NCBI RefSeq assembly: GCF_015482765.1 | Contig: NZ_JADMLB010000004.1 | Coordinates: 1-35,646 of the forward strand | Direction: 5' to 3' | Length of the DNA: 35,646 nt | Source of the DNA: Halodesulfovibrio sp. | Lineage (GTDB): Bacteria; Desulfobacterota; Desulfovibrionia; Desulfovibrionales; Desulfovibrionaceae | The notes under the pieces: model-generated | Told to the model about the DNA's origin: nothing | The model's input: only the letters and a program-made list of their open reading frames with translations | Databases searched by the model: none | Shown here: positions 21,391 to 31,400 of the stretch, piece by piece | Layout: every line of letters starts with the position of its first letter | Position numbering within the stretch: the stretch's first letter is position 1 | Translations under genes and position numbers: made by a program

Positions 21391-22752
21391 TTATGCAGGC
21401 TTACGCGGTGCAAGCAGAGCCATTTCCAGCGCTTCATCAAGCGTTGGGTGTGCCCAGATGATGGAGTGTACATCTTCCGGTGCCCATTGTTGTTTAACAA
21501 TGATGGTTGCTGCGGAGACAAGGTGAGAAACACCGTGTCCAATTGCGACAATGCCGTGCACTTTATTGTCCACCCAAAGCACTTTTACAAAACCCTGCGT
21601 AGAACCGTAGGACTGCGCAATAGGGTTTGCAATAAGCATAGAGGTGGATGTTTCTACAGTATGACCGGCTTTTTGCAATTCGGCAGTGTTAGGGCCGACG
21701 CGCATAACTTCGGTATGTCCGTAGATACAGGCTGGCATCGGGCCGGATTCATACGCTGCGGTATTTTTCCCCGCGGCATGATCAACGACGTAGCAAGCCT
21801 GATGGTCAGCAGCATGAGCAAGCAGTGTTCGACCATTAATATCGCCAATGGCGTAAATGTTCTCTGCTGCAAGCAGATGGTCGTCTGTTTTAATCCAGCC
21901 TGCGCCGATGCATTCAATACCTGCCGCAGCAGTGTTGAGTGATTCGGAAGCAGGCTTTCTGCCAGCCGCCATAAGTGCTTTATCTGCTGTAAGAGTTTCG
22001 CCGGATTCAAAAGTAAGCACCGCTTGACCGTCAACAGTCTTAAGGCTCTGTACTTTTTCGCCTGTGCGAATTCCCCATTTTTCACGCTTCAAGATCTTAC
22101 GGAAGGTATCACCAACGTCTGGATCTTCACTTGGTGCAAGGCTAGGCAATGCTTCAACAATGGTAATTTTTGTACCGAGACGGCTGAAAAAATCACCCAT
22201 TTCAAGACCGATTGCGCCAGCACCCACGATGATGAGAGACTCAGGAGCCTCTGTAAGCGTGAGAACATGGGAAGAGTTGAGGACGCAGTCCCCGTCCGGT
22301 TCCAGCCCCGGAAATGCGGTCGGCATGGAACCAGTGGCAATGATCACCTTATCAAACGCAACCTCTGTAGCACCTTCATCGTTTGTCACGGTAAGGGCTG
22401 TAGGGCTGCTGAAAGATGCAGTGCCTTTGAGTATGTCTACACCAAGGCTTACCAGTTGCTTTTCTGCGGCAGAGCGAGAGCCTTTAATGAAGCGGTCTTT
22501 TTTCTGCACGAGAGTCGGCAGGTCAAAACCAAGGCTTCCTGTGGCTGTCTTCGCTTTTGCCTGTGTATGCAAGAGCGGACTGGATGCCGTTGCACCAAGG
22601 AACATTTTGGTAGGAATACAACCCCAGTTGAGGCAGGTTCCACCAATATCGGCTTTTTCAATAAGAGCGGTTTTCAGTCCGGAAGAGGCAGCACGCATAG
22701 CTGCTTTTAATCCACCGGGGCCGGAACCGATTACGATTACATTATACTTCAT
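21391..22752 (-). CDS. lpd: Dihydrolipoyl dehydrogenase (L-protein)
   Basis: The 453-residue FAD enzyme reoxidises the dihydrolipoyl arm of GcvH with NAD+. The N-terminal FAD fold is IVIGSGPGGLKAA. The redox-active disulfide is Cys40/Cys45 in GGTCLNWGCIPTK, the NAD-binding fold is IIVGAGAIGLEMGDF, the second FAD contact is NIYAIGDINGRTLLAHAA, and the C-terminal catalytic dyad is His435/Glu440 in AHPTLDEALE. It is the last gene of the gcvH-gcvPA-gcvPB-lpd operon. The start ATG overlaps the end of gcvPB by 11 bases without a strong ribosome-binding site, so coupling to gcvPB translation is likely. Its position argues for a dedicated glycine-cleavage L-protein rather than one shared with 2-oxoacid dehydrogenases. 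Confidence 0.95.
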   Translation of the reverse strand: MKYNVIVIGSGPGGLKAAMRAASSGLKTALIEKADIGGTCLNWGCIPTKMFLGATASSPLLHTQAKAKTATGSLGFDLPTLVQKKDRFIKGSRSAAEKQLVSLGVDILKGTASFSSPTALTVTNDEGATEVAFDKVIIATGSMPTAFPGLEPDGDCVLNSSHVLTLTEAPESLIIVGAGAIGLEMGDFFSRLGTKITIVEALPSLAPSEDPDVGDTFRKILKREKWGIRTGEKVQSLKTVDGQAVLTFESGETLTADKALMAAGRKPASESLNTAAAGIECIGAGWIKTDDHLLAAENIYAIGDINGRTLLAHAADHQACYVVDHAAGKNTAAYESGPMPACIYGHTEVMRVGPNTAELQKAGHTVETSTSMLIANPIAQSYGSTQGFVKVLWVDNKVHGIVAIGHGVSHLVSAATIIVKQQWAPEDVHSIIWAHPTLDEALEMALLAPRKPA

Positions 22753-24190
22753 CAGTCAACACCATTTCACGTGCTGCCTTAGTTTCGTCGAGGCGGCGAA
22801 CAGGAGTATTGTGTGGTGCAGAGAACAGAGCTTCAGGATCTTTCTTAGCTGTTTCGATGAGGTCAATTAAGTCGTCAAGGAAGCCGTCGAGTGTTTCCTT
22901 GCTTTCTGTTTCAGTAGGCTCAAACATGAGACACTCTTTAACGATAAGCGGGAAGTAGATAGTAGGAGCGTGGTGTCCTTTTTCTAACAGACCCTTCGCA
23001 AGATCGAGTGCACGTACTCCGCATTCATCCTGTAACTTGCTTGCTGATGCAACGAATTCGTGCATGCAGATGCGGTTGTAAGGAATGTAGAGATGGTTTT
23101 CTAAACGCTTACGCATGTAGTTAGCGTTCAGAACAGCACGTTCAGTTGCCTGAGTGAGACCTTCGCCGCCAAGGAGTACCATGTAGGCGTATGCTTTAAG
23201 CATTACTGCAAAGCTGCCGTAGAATGGTGAAACATGACCGATAGACAATGGAAGGTCAGTATCGAGGTAATATGTACCGTCTTCTGCTTTTGCAGGACGA
23301 TGTGTCGGCAGGAACGGCACAAGGCGTTCGCTTACACCAACAGGACCGGCACCCGGGCCACCGCCGCCGTGCGGAGTAGCAAGGGTTTTGTGAACGTTGA
23401 GGTGAACTACGTCAAAACCAACGTCGCCGATGCGCATTTTACCCATAATCGCGTTGAAGTTCGCACCATCATAGTAGAGAAGTGCGTCAACTCTGCGAAG
23501 TTTTTCTACAATAGTAGGAAGATGGCTTTCGAACAGACCGAGAGTGTTCGGACAGGTCATCATTACAGCTGCAACGCTGTCATCAAGAACTGCTTCGAGT
23601 GCTTCAGGGTCTACGATACCGTCTTTAGATTCAATGTTAACAACTTCATAGCCTGCAAGAACTGCTGAAGCAGGGTTAGTGCCGTGTGCAGCATCAGGAC
23701 AAATGATTTTTGTTTTTTTGTTCCCTTTATGCTTGTGGTACGCAGCAATAAGCAGTGCGCCGGTAAGTTCACCGTTAGCACCAGCCATAGGCTGAGAGGT
23801 GAAAGCTTCCATACCGGTAAGCTCACAAAGCATTTCTTCTGCTTCATACATGGTCTGCAAAGAGCCCTGAGTAAACTGGGCACCCTTAGGCAGCTGAGGA
23901 AGAGCAGGGTGAGGGGTGGTGTAGCCCGGCAATGATGCAACATACTCCGTGTATTTCGGATTATATTTCATGGTGCAGGAGCCGAGCGGGTAGAAGTTGG
24001 AGTCCACACTGTAGTTGAGAGTACTCAACCGTGTGAAATGACGTACAACATCAAGTTCGCTAACTTCAGGTAAAACAGGGCGCTTAGCACGCATCAGCTC
24101 TTTAGGAAGGAAACGCTCAGCGCGCTCTTCCGGCTTTGGCGGCAGACATGCAGTACGACCTGGAACGGATTGGGCAAAGAGGGTTTTCAT
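22742..24190 (-). CDS. gcvPB: Glycine decarboxylase P-protein, subunit 2
   Basis: The 482-residue subunit carries the pyridoxal phosphate site of the split glycine decarboxylase: Lys268 in HLNVHKTLATPHGGGGPGAGP, followed by the glycine-rich loop. FYPLGSCTMKYNP near the N-terminus and AAHGTNPASA are further family blocks. With GcvPA it decarboxylates glycine and passes the aminomethyl group to lipoyl-GcvH. The ATG overlaps the gcvPA stop by one base (TAATG), with GGGAGG 9 bases upstream. Confidence 0.97.
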   Translation of the reverse strand: MKTLFAQSVPGRTACLPPKPEERAERFLPKELMRAKRPVLPEVSELDVVRHFTRLSTLNYSVDSNFYPLGSCTMKYNPKYTEYVASLPGYTTPHPALPQLPKGAQFTQGSLQTMYEAEEMLCELTGMEAFTSQPMAGANGELTGALLIAAYHKHKGNKKTKIICPDAAHGTNPASAVLAGYEVVNIESKDGIVDPEALEAVLDDSVAAVMMTCPNTLGLFESHLPTIVEKLRRVDALLYYDGANFNAIMGKMRIGDVGFDVVHLNVHKTLATPHGGGGPGAGPVGVSERLVPFLPTHRPAKAEDGTYYLDTDLPLSIGHVSPFYGSFAVMLKAYAYMVLLGGEGLTQATERAVLNANYMRKRLENHLYIPYNRICMHEFVASASKLQDECGVRALDLAKGLLEKGHHAPTIYFPLIVKECLMFEPTETESKETLDGFLDDLIDLIETAKKDPEALFSAPHNTPVRRLDETKAAREMVLTDEV

Positions 24191-25524
24191 TAGAGAATAC
24201 CTCCCAACAGTTCGGTGAATACACCAATCTGTTCGAATGAGTGCAGCTCAGTACAAGCAACAAGAAGAACGTTGTCCATGCCTTCGTAAGCACGACCGGC
24301 AGGGTATCCGGTTACAAAACCTTTATCCATAAGCGCTTCAATAGCATCTTCAGCATTGATAGGCAGACGGATAGCGAATTCGTTACAGAATGGTGCATCA
24401 TTAAGCAGTTCAACGCCGTCAATCATAGTGAGGCGGTCTGCAAGGTAATGAGCACGTTCCATACTTAATTCAGCAGTGCGGATAAGTCCTTCAGGTCCAA
24501 GCAAAGACATGTGAATAAGAGCGCGCAGCGCACACAGACCTTGGTTGGAACAGATGTTTGAAGTAGCTTTTGCACGGCGGATGTGCTGTTCACGAGCCTG
24601 AAGGGTGAGAACATAACCTGTTTTGCCGTCAACATCTTCAGTACGGCCGACAATACGACCCGGAAGCTGACGAATCATTTTTTTAGTACAGGCCATAACA
24701 CCAAGGTACGGTCCACCGAAGGAAAGCGGCTGACCAAGGCTCTGTGCTTCTGCAACAGCAATGTCTGCACCCATTTCACCAGGTGTTTTCATTACGGACT
24801 GCATAACAGGGTAAACAGAAATGATACCCGCAGCTTTGTTTGCATGAGCATGTTCGAACAGTTCAGTAAAGTCCTGAACGTTACCGAAGAAGTTAGGGTT
24901 TTGAACCACAACAGCAGCACAATCAGAATCGATAGCAGCTTTAAGTGCATCAAGATTTGATAAGCCGTCTGCGTGCGGCACTACAACGATATCAACATCA
25001 ATATTATCGGTGTAAGTGTCGACCATTTCGCGGTAGAACGGGTTAACGCTTTCATCGATAACGATTTTTTTGCGTTTACGTCCTGCACGCACAGCCATCA
25101 TCATTGCTTCAAAGATAGCAAAACCGCCATCGTAAACAGAAGCGTTAGCAGCATCCATTTCAAGGAGGTTGCAGACGGCAGTCTGGAATTCAAAAATAGC
25201 CTGAAGTGTTCCCTGAGAGGATTCAGGCTGGTACGGGGTGTACGCAGTGTAAAATTCACCACGACCAACGAGGTTGTCGATGGCTTTAGGAATATAGTGG
25301 TTGTAGAAACCGGCACCGAGGAAGCTTACAAGGTCGGTATTGTTTTTACCGGCAAGCTTTTCAAAGTATGCACATGTTTCCATTTCGCTAAGACCCTGAG
25401 GCAGGTCAAAGCTTTTAGGACGCATGTCAGCAGGGATATCTGCAAACAGGTCCTCAATGGTTTTCACACCGATAACGTCAAGCATAGCTTGAGTTTCTTC
25501 AGCTGTATGCGGAGTATACGGCAT
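24190..25524 (-). CDS. gcvPA: Glycine decarboxylase P-protein, subunit 1
   Basis: The 444-residue subunit pairs with GcvPB to form the alpha2beta2 decarboxylase seen in many anaerobes, Bacilli and thermophiles. Recognisable blocks are SFLGAGFYNHYIPKAIDNL, YTPYQPESSQGTLQAIFEFQT, GPYLGVMACTKKMIRQLPGRIVG and ATSNICSNQGLCALRA. It lacks the PLP lysine, as expected. GGGAGG lies 4 bases before the ATG in the 18-base gap after gcvH. Confidence 0.97.
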   Translation of the reverse strand: MPYTPHTAEETQAMLDVIGVKTIEDLFADIPADMRPKSFDLPQGLSEMETCAYFEKLAGKNNTDLVSFLGAGFYNHYIPKAIDNLVGRGEFYTAYTPYQPESSQGTLQAIFEFQTAVCNLLEMDAANASVYDGGFAIFEAMMMAVRAGRKRKKIVIDESVNPFYREMVDTYTDNIDVDIVVVPHADGLSNLDALKAAIDSDCAAVVVQNPNFFGNVQDFTELFEHAHANKAAGIISVYPVMQSVMKTPGEMGADIAVAEAQSLGQPLSFGGPYLGVMACTKKMIRQLPGRIVGRTEDVDGKTGYVLTLQAREQHIRRAKATSNICSNQGLCALRALIHMSLLGPEGLIRTAELSMERAHYLADRLTMIDGVELLNDAPFCNEFAIRLPINAEDAIEALMDKGFVTGYPAGRAYEGMDNVLLVACTELHSFEQIGVFTELLGGIL

Positions 25525-25542
25525 AGTGCCTCCCTTTTTTTA

Positions 25543-25926
25543 CTAGTGTGCTTCGCTAGCTACCAGTTCTGCGTATTCAGTTGCAGAAAGGAGACCCTTA
25601 GGCTCATCAGTAAGCTTAATTTTAATAAGCCAACCACCTTCAAAAGGTTCTTCGTTAACTTTCTCCGGAGTATCTTCAAGAGCTTCGTTAACAGCAATAA
25701 CTTCGCCGCCTACAGGGATGTAGAGTTCGCTTGCAGCTTTAACAGATTCGATGGAACCCATTTCGTCGCCGGCTTCAAGAGTGTCACCCACTTCAGGGAG
25801 TTCAACAAAAGTGATGTCGCCAAGCTGTTCCTGAGCAAAGCTGGTGATACCGATAGTAGCTTCTTCACCTTCAATATTCGCCCATTCATGACTTTTGTTG
25901 TAGAGAATGTTTTCTGGGTAAGCCAT
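25543..25926 (-). CDS. gcvH: Glycine cleavage H-protein
   Basis: The 127-residue lipoyl carrier shuttles the aminomethyl group between the P, T and L proteins. The lipoylated lysine is Lys63 in [15 protein letters not shown]. The hallmark start [12 protein letters not shown] and [22 protein letters not shown] are present. It is first in the operon, with AGGAGG 6 bases before the ATG. The 5' region (25927-26040) shows no glycine riboswitch. gcvT is not on either side, so the aminomethyltransferase must be encoded elsewhere or be missing. Confidence 0.97.
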   Translation of the reverse strand: MAYPENILYNKSHEWANIEGEEATIGITSFAQEQLGDITFVELPEVGDTLEAGDEMGSIESVKAASELYIPVGGEVIAVNEALEDTPEKVNEEPFEGGWLIKIKLTDEPKGLLSATEYAELVASEAH

Positions 25927-26040
25927 TGGATTCCTCCTGAAAAGGTTTGTGTTGTTGTGTAGATATGGTTTGTTTTTATCGTTATGACAGAGTAATTTTT
26001 TGTCTAACAGATACTAGCGTCATAAGTCTAAATTGAAGGA

Positions 26041-26087
26041 AAAACAATGGCCAGATCACATAAAATGTAGGATCTGGCCATTTTTTT
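26041..26087. terminator. Intrinsic terminator between receiver gene and gcvH
   Basis: ATGGCCAGATC (26047-26057) pairs with GATCTGGCCAT (26071-26081), 11 bp with a 13-base loop. On the minus strand it follows the receiver gene and is followed by TGTTTTT. The plus-strand tail T7 is stronger, but no plus-strand gene lies upstream. Confidence 0.8.
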
Positions 26088-26115
26088 ATCAAAAATTGAT
26101 GGATTGTGCGCTCTA

Positions 26116-26520
26116 TCAAGCCTCCAGCTTGACGCCGAGGCTTTGAATTTCCTCAAGGAGCGAGCGTTTGCGGATGGGTTTTACAATGAAACTTGTTGCA
26201 TTGCCTAAGAAAAATGCGTCGTGCACTTCCTGGCTGTCATCAAGTCCGGATATCATGATCACTTTCGCACCCTGTTCAGGTGGAATCCCGTGTTCCTTTT
26301 CGAGATCGCGGATTTCGCGCAGAGCATCCTGCCCGTCGATGTTCGGCATCATAATATCGAGTGTAACAACATCATAGGGATCTCCAGCCTGCAAAGCCTG
26401 ACGGAAGGCTTCAACGCCTTCTTCACCGTCAGCGGCGAGGTCGGAATACCCATAAGGATGAAGGATTTTTTGTACGAGTCGGCGGCTGTCGAAATCGTCA
26501 TCAACAATTAGAAACTTCAT
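26116..26520 (-). CDS. Stand-alone response regulator receiver (CheY-like)
   Basis: A 134-residue single receiver domain. Acidic Asp7-Asp9 (LIVDDDF), phospho-acceptor Asp55 (VVTLDIMMPNIDG), Ser91 and Lys114 (FIVKPI) are in place. There is no output domain, so it should act by protein contact, for example in chemotaxis, phosphorelay or as a phosphate sink. The start at 26520 is chosen because GGAGG lies 8 bases upstream; a slightly longer ATG at 26535 overlaps that ribosome-binding site. It is not adjacent to a kinase, but the hybrid kinase at 28454-31930 on the same strand lies one gene away beyond pgm, and its Hpt domain could be the donor. That pairing is speculative. Confidence 0.92.
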   Translation of the reverse strand: MKFLIVDDDFDSRRLVQKILHPYGYSDLAADGEEGVEAFRQALQAGDPYDVVTLDIMMPNIDGQDALREIRDLEKEHGIPPEQGAKVIMISGLDDSQEVHDAFFLGNATSFIVKPIRKRSLLEEIQSLGVKLEA

Positions 26521-26564
26521 TTGGGAAACCTCCATATTGGACTATCGCTATACCATTACACCCT

Positions 26565-26606
26565 CATTTTGCATAGTGCCCACGGATTATAACCTGAGGC
26601 AAAATG
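26565..26606. repeat. Inverted repeat between pgm and the receiver gene
   Basis: CATTTTGC (26565-26572) and GCAAAATG (26599-26606) are perfect inverse copies 26 bases apart, and both are linked to GCATAG. It lies in the 149-bp gap between the pgm stop and the receiver gene start. There is no T-run, so it is not a clear terminator; a regulator site or mRNA hairpin is possible. Confidence 0.35.
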
Positions 26607-26669
26607 CATAGTTACAGTTCATGGCGCAGAACGCAAGGTGTCCAAAACAGGGTAAACAGGGTGAAGTGA

Positions 26670-28316
26670 CTATACACCAGCCGCCTTGAATGCTTCAGAA
26701 ACCATGTCCTGCGCTTCTTTTTGTAAGAGTGCGAGGTGTTCTTTGCCTTTAAAACTTTCTGTATAAATTTTATAAATATCTTCAGTTCCGGAAGGGCGTG
26801 CTGCAAACCAGCCGGATTTTGTGACCACTTTTAAGCCTTCAATTGAAGCACCGTTGGCTGGAGCCTGAGTAAGTTTTGCAAGAATAGGCTCACCTGCAAG
26901 CGTGTCGGACGCAACCATTTCCGGTGAAAGTTTTTTGAGCACAGCTTTTTGCTCGGCAGAAGCAGGAGCCTGAAGACGCTCGTAGATTGGAGTGCCGAAC
27001 TGTTCAGTCATCGCATCGTAATGCTGCTGCGGGTCTTTGCCTGTTACAGCAAGAATTTCGGCAGCAAGCAGGTTCATGATGATGCCGTCTTTATCTGTTG
27101 TCCATACGGTTCCGTCTTTGCGCAGGAAGCTTGCTCCGGCACTTTCTTCACCGCCGAAACCATAGCTGCCGTCAATAAGTCCCGGTACAAACCATTTAAA
27201 GCCTACAGGAACTTCCGCAACTTTTTTACCTAATGATGCGACAACAAGATCAATCATTTGACTGGAAACAAGGGTCTTGCCGACAACAGCATCTTTATTC
27301 CACTGCGGACGATGTGCGAACAGGTAGGAGATTGCGGCTGCAAGGTAATGGTTTGGATTCATCAAACCCTTGCTGCATACAATGCCGTGACGGTCAGTAT
27401 CCGGATCATTTCCGCAGGCAATATCAAAATGCGGCTGAAGTTTGATCATATCTGTCATCGCCCACGGGGAAGAGCAGTCCATACGGATGATGCCGTCTCT
27501 GTCCATAGGCATGAAGCGGAATGTCGGGTCAATTTCCTTGTTCACGACTTCAATGTTTAAACCGTAACGCTTTGCAATAGGCTCCCAGTAGGATTCACCG
27601 GCACCACCGAGAGGGTCAACACCGATGCGGACTCCCGCCTTCTTGATTGCCTCAACATCAATAATGTTTTCTAGATCATTTACATACGGGGTACGGAAGT
27701 CGTAGCGGCGGGTTGTAGAAGCTGCCAGCGCTTCAGCACCGGAAACACGCTTTACATCAACGTTGCCGTTTTTGATAAGCTCGTTCGCACGGTCTTCAAC
27801 CCATTTTGTTGTTCCGGTATCAGCAGGGCCACCGTTTGGCGGGTTGTATTTAAAACCACCATCCTGCGGCGGGTTGTGCGAAGGCGTAACAACAATGCCG
27901 TCAGCAATATCGTTGTGGTCGCGATTATATGTAAGGATGGCGTGAGAAATAACAGGGGTAGGAACATAAGCATCGTCCTGTTCTATCATCACTGTTACGC
28001 CGTTTGCAGCAAGTACTTCAAGAGCTGTCTGATGGGCAGGTTCAGAAAGGGCATGAGTATCTTTACCCATAAACAACGGGCCGTTGTAGCCTTCTTTTTT
28101 GCGATATTCACAAATAGCCTGTGTAACAGCAGCAATGTGCTGCTCGTTGAAACTGCCGTTAAAAGAAGAGCCGCGGTGACCGGACGTGCCAAATGCCACC
28201 CGCTGCTGTGCGTTTTCTGGATCAGGCATAATTGTGTAGTATGCCGTGATAAGCTTCTGAACATTTATAAGATCGGATGGAAGTGCCTTTTTTCCGGCTT
28301 TTTCACTGATTGCCAT
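26670..28316 (-). CDS. pgm: Phosphoglucomutase (alpha-D-glucose phosphate-specific)
   Basis: The 548-residue enzyme interconverts glucose 1-phosphate and glucose 6-phosphate, linking glycolysis to glycogen and surface polysaccharide precursors. The length matches E. coli Pgm. The phospho-serine loop is Ser146 in [13 protein letters not shown]. The Mg2+ site is Asp304/Asp306/Asp308 ([11 protein letters not shown]), the sugar-binding loop is [11 protein letters not shown], and the phosphate-binding loop is [12 protein letters not shown] near the C-terminus. AAGGAAG lies 6 bases before the ATG. No neighbouring gene is metabolically related. Confidence 0.97.
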   Translation of the reverse strand: MAISEKAGKKALPSDLINVQKLITAYYTIMPDPENAQQRVAFGTSGHRGSSFNGSFNEQHIAAVTQAICEYRKKEGYNGPLFMGKDTHALSEPAHQTALEVLAANGVTVMIEQDDAYVPTPVISHAILTYNRDHNDIADGIVVTPSHNPPQDGGFKYNPPNGGPADTGTTKWVEDRANELIKNGNVDVKRVSGAEALAASTTRRYDFRTPYVNDLENIIDVEAIKKAGVRIGVDPLGGAGESYWEPIAKRYGLNIEVVNKEIDPTFRFMPMDRDGIIRMDCSSPWAMTDMIKLQPHFDIACGNDPDTDRHGIVCSKGLMNPNHYLAAAISYLFAHRPQWNKDAVVGKTLVSSQMIDLVVASLGKKVAEVPVGFKWFVPGLIDGSYGFGGEESAGASFLRKDGTVWTTDKDGIIMNLLAAEILAVTGKDPQQHYDAMTEQFGTPIYERLQAPASAEQKAVLKKLSPEMVASDTLAGEPILAKLTQAPANGASIEGLKVVTKSGWFAARPSGTEDIYKIYTESFKGKEHLALLQKEAQDMVSEAFKAAGV

Positions 28317-28370
28317 CGTATGCTTCCTTGTATGTTACTTTGTATAAAATCGTTCGGGCACAGTCTATCA

Positions 28371-28403
28371 CGGCAGTTTGTTCACCTGAAAGGATAACTG
28401 CCG
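28371..28403. repeat. Hairpin upstream of pgm
   Basis: CGGCAGTT (28371-28378) and AACTGCCG (28396-28403) are perfect 8-base inverted arms with a 17-base loop, about 55 bases before the pgm start. No T-run follows on either strand. It may be in the pgm leader or be an operator. Confidence 0.35.
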
Positions 28404-28429
28404 ACGCCTGTGATTGTAAGCTGATCGGT

Positions 28430-28481
28430 AAAAAAAGAACTCGCAGAATCTATTTATGAAACTCGTTGTTCAGGATTCTGC
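28430..28481 (-). terminator. Probable terminator of the hybrid kinase operon
   Basis: On the minus strand GCAGAATC (28481-28474) pairs with GATTCTGC (28450-28443). This hairpin spans the stop codon of the kinase and is followed after GAGTTC by TTTTTTT (28436-28430). The 6-base gap before the T-run is longer than usual. Confidence 0.45.
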
Positions 28482-31400
28482 TGACTCAGGTATTCTGCAA
28501 CTTCATCAAGGGACTGCTCTGCACGTGTAGTAAATTTACCAAGCAAGGCTTGCGCATTATGCAGTGCGTTATTGCGGGCATGTTGTTCCATTTTCTGTGC
28601 CAGCTCGGCAAGCTGCATCGCGCCTACAGATCCCATGGTTGCTTTGAATGTATGCGTCAGGCGTGCAATTTCTTCTGTGTTGTTTTCTGCAAAAGCATTT
28701 TTCAGCAGTTCAAGAGATGCTGGCAGTGACGTCAAATACGTACGAAGCACTGTGTTAATGATATTCTGTTTGCCGTTAACCATTTCTGAAATTGTTTCAA
28801 AATTAATGATAGTTGCAGTAGTAGAATCCGGTGAGTTTGGCAACGTTGAATCATTGTTGGCCGTCGGCAGTTTTTTCTTGTTGTTAAAGACGGAGCGGAG
28901 AACTTGTTGCAGTGCGTATAATGTTATCGGTTTTTGCAGCCACTCAGTAACTTCTCCATCATGGAAGTTATCTTTAGATGTGATGGAGTCGTGTGCACTA
29001 ATGGTGACAATAGGGATAGTGACGTCCAGCTTCGGTACGGTTCCGGCACGGATTCTTTTAATGGTTTCCAATCCGTCCATAACAGGCATTTGAACATCCA
29101 TAAGGATAATATCCACAGTGATGCGTGAGAGCATTTCAAGAACCTGTTCACCGTTTTCAGCAAGGTAGACGGTGTGTCCGTCTTCTTTAAGCATCTGCGT
29201 GAGAACTTCCTGACTGAACTCATTATCTTCTGCTACAAGAACATTTAATGACGGCATTGGCGCGACATTGTTTTGCGTTGCTGCAAAGGCAATGTGAGCG
29301 GCCTGCGCGTTTTCTTCAGAAACCTGACACGGGATTTCAAGGGTAAACGTTGACCCTTGGTTGACGTCGCTTTCAACAGAAATGGTACCGCCCATGCGTG
29401 CCGCAAGTCGTTGCGAAATAGCCAGTCCCAATCCGACACCGCCGTGGGGTGCTATGTTGAATGATTGTAGCTGTGCGAAGCTTTCAAAAATTTCTTCCAG
29501 ATTATCAGGCGGAATGCCTATGCCCGTATCGGAAACAGAACATTCGAGCATTATTTTCTCTGTAGGCTGATGAGCATTGGTGTTGTCAAAATGTTTCGGA
29601 CTTGGGGCAGATGCCAGCGGATACGCTGTTGCGTGGATTTTTACACCGCCTTCATTGGTAAACTTAAACGCGTTCCAAATAAGGTTTACCATAATTTGTT
29701 TTACACGCTCTTTGTCTCCCGTAATGAGCGGTGGAATGGATTCATCCGTAATAACATCAAACTCAAGATTTCGTTTTAACGCTTCACCGCGCATTAAATC
29801 ACGAATGTTGTGCATTATTTCAGTTACAGAAAATGGTGCAAATTTGAGTGATAACGCATCAGACTCAATGGCTGAGAAATCAAGCAGGTCATTAAGCAAG
29901 GTCAACAGCGAACTGGAGGCTCTGTAGAGCACTTCCATATTTCGTTTCCGCTCCGGATCTGTTTCGGAGCGTAGGCCGAGCTCAGAAATACCGATAATAG
30001 CGTTCATTGGTGTCCTAAGCTCGTGACTGATATTCGCAAGAAAGTTGTTTTTAGCAACGTTGGCTGCTTCAGCAGCTTCTTTTGCAGAAATAAGGTTCTG
30101 TTCCGCTTCTTTCTGGAGAGAGATGTCCCGCACAAAACCTTCAAAACGGATAGAGCCGTCCGGCGCAGTTCTCAAACGGGCGCTTTCCATAATCCATACT
30201 TTCCGACCGTTACGAGTACGAATTTCTGATTCAAAGTTGGAAACAAACCGTTGCTTCAGCATTGTGTTTACAAATTCAGCGCGTCTGGTTTTGTTTACAT
30301 AGAAATGGTTTTCGAATCCCCGGAATGAAATGCGCATTTCTTCGATGGATGAGAACTCGAAGATATTCAGGAATGCTGGGTTTGCGTTGAGGATCTCGCC
30401 AGAAAGGTTACTTTGAAAGATACCGTCTTGTGCATTCTGGATGATGTCACGATAGTTTGCTTCTGTTTTAGCGAGTGCAGCCAGTGTTTTCTGCTGGTCA
30501 GTAATGTCTTCGAAACACTCAATCAGGCCAATAATCTGGCCGAAACCGTCCAGCATCGGTTCAGTGTTTTTAATGATGGTTCGCAGCTCACCATTCTTTT
30601 GTCGCAAAGAGTGCTGATTGCCGCATGTTGTTGTAAGCGTGTGCTGATAGAGGGCACATTCGTCTTTACACGTATCTAGAAAAATATCTGAACAAGTACG
30701 CCCGATCATTTCAACCGCTTTGTAGCCGGTGAGTTCCTCAGCGCGTTTGTTCCAACTGTCAATTTTTCTGTCCATAGTGATGGTGAATACCGCACTCGGG
30801 ACAACATGCGTCAGTTGTTCTGCCTTTTGTCTGGCATTGAGGGCTCTGATTTCTGCATTACGTCGGACAATAATTTCTGATTGTAGTTTGTTAAGGTGTT
30901 TAGCGGTTGCTCTTTTACTGTCTGCTGCTTCTTTAAGGCTTTTGGCCAGCGAGTTGTTTTTAATAATTACGTGTGCGGCAACAGCAATACTGGAAGCAGC
31001 AGCAAGGAATACACCGTAAAAGATAAGCAGAATACTATCTGAGAATTGCCCTCGTTTAAGGTTCGCGAGTTCAATAAAAGAAATAGCAACAATCTGCCGG
31101 TTGAAAATCGGCATTAAACGAACTTTCATGGGCACAGGGATGGAGTCAATTGTAGCCGAGCGGTTAAGTTGAAGAGAAGACTCTGGGGGAATGGCAGAAA
31201 GCTGTTGAAGGTCGTATGTTAATCGGGGGCTGGTAAGAATTTCTGTAAACGGGATATCCTGATACAACAGGATGATATTAAATTTTTCTGAATTTTGAAG
31301 TAGGAGCAGGTACTTATTTATAGCGGAAGAGGAGAGTGTTGCTGAAAGTTCTCCTACATGTTTTCCCATGATGAAATACGGAATAGCAATTCGAAGTTCT

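Noticed and set aside
24973-25962. 329-codon plus-strand frame opposite gcvPA/gcvH
   Set aside because: It is the antisense shadow of strongly conserved gcv genes; the translation shows no domain and no ribosome-binding site.
26041-26087. Terminator read as evidence for a plus-strand RNA between gcvH and the receiver gene
   Set aside because: The stem also has an acceptable minus-strand tail and fits the end of the receiver gene; no plus-strand promoter or structure precedes it.
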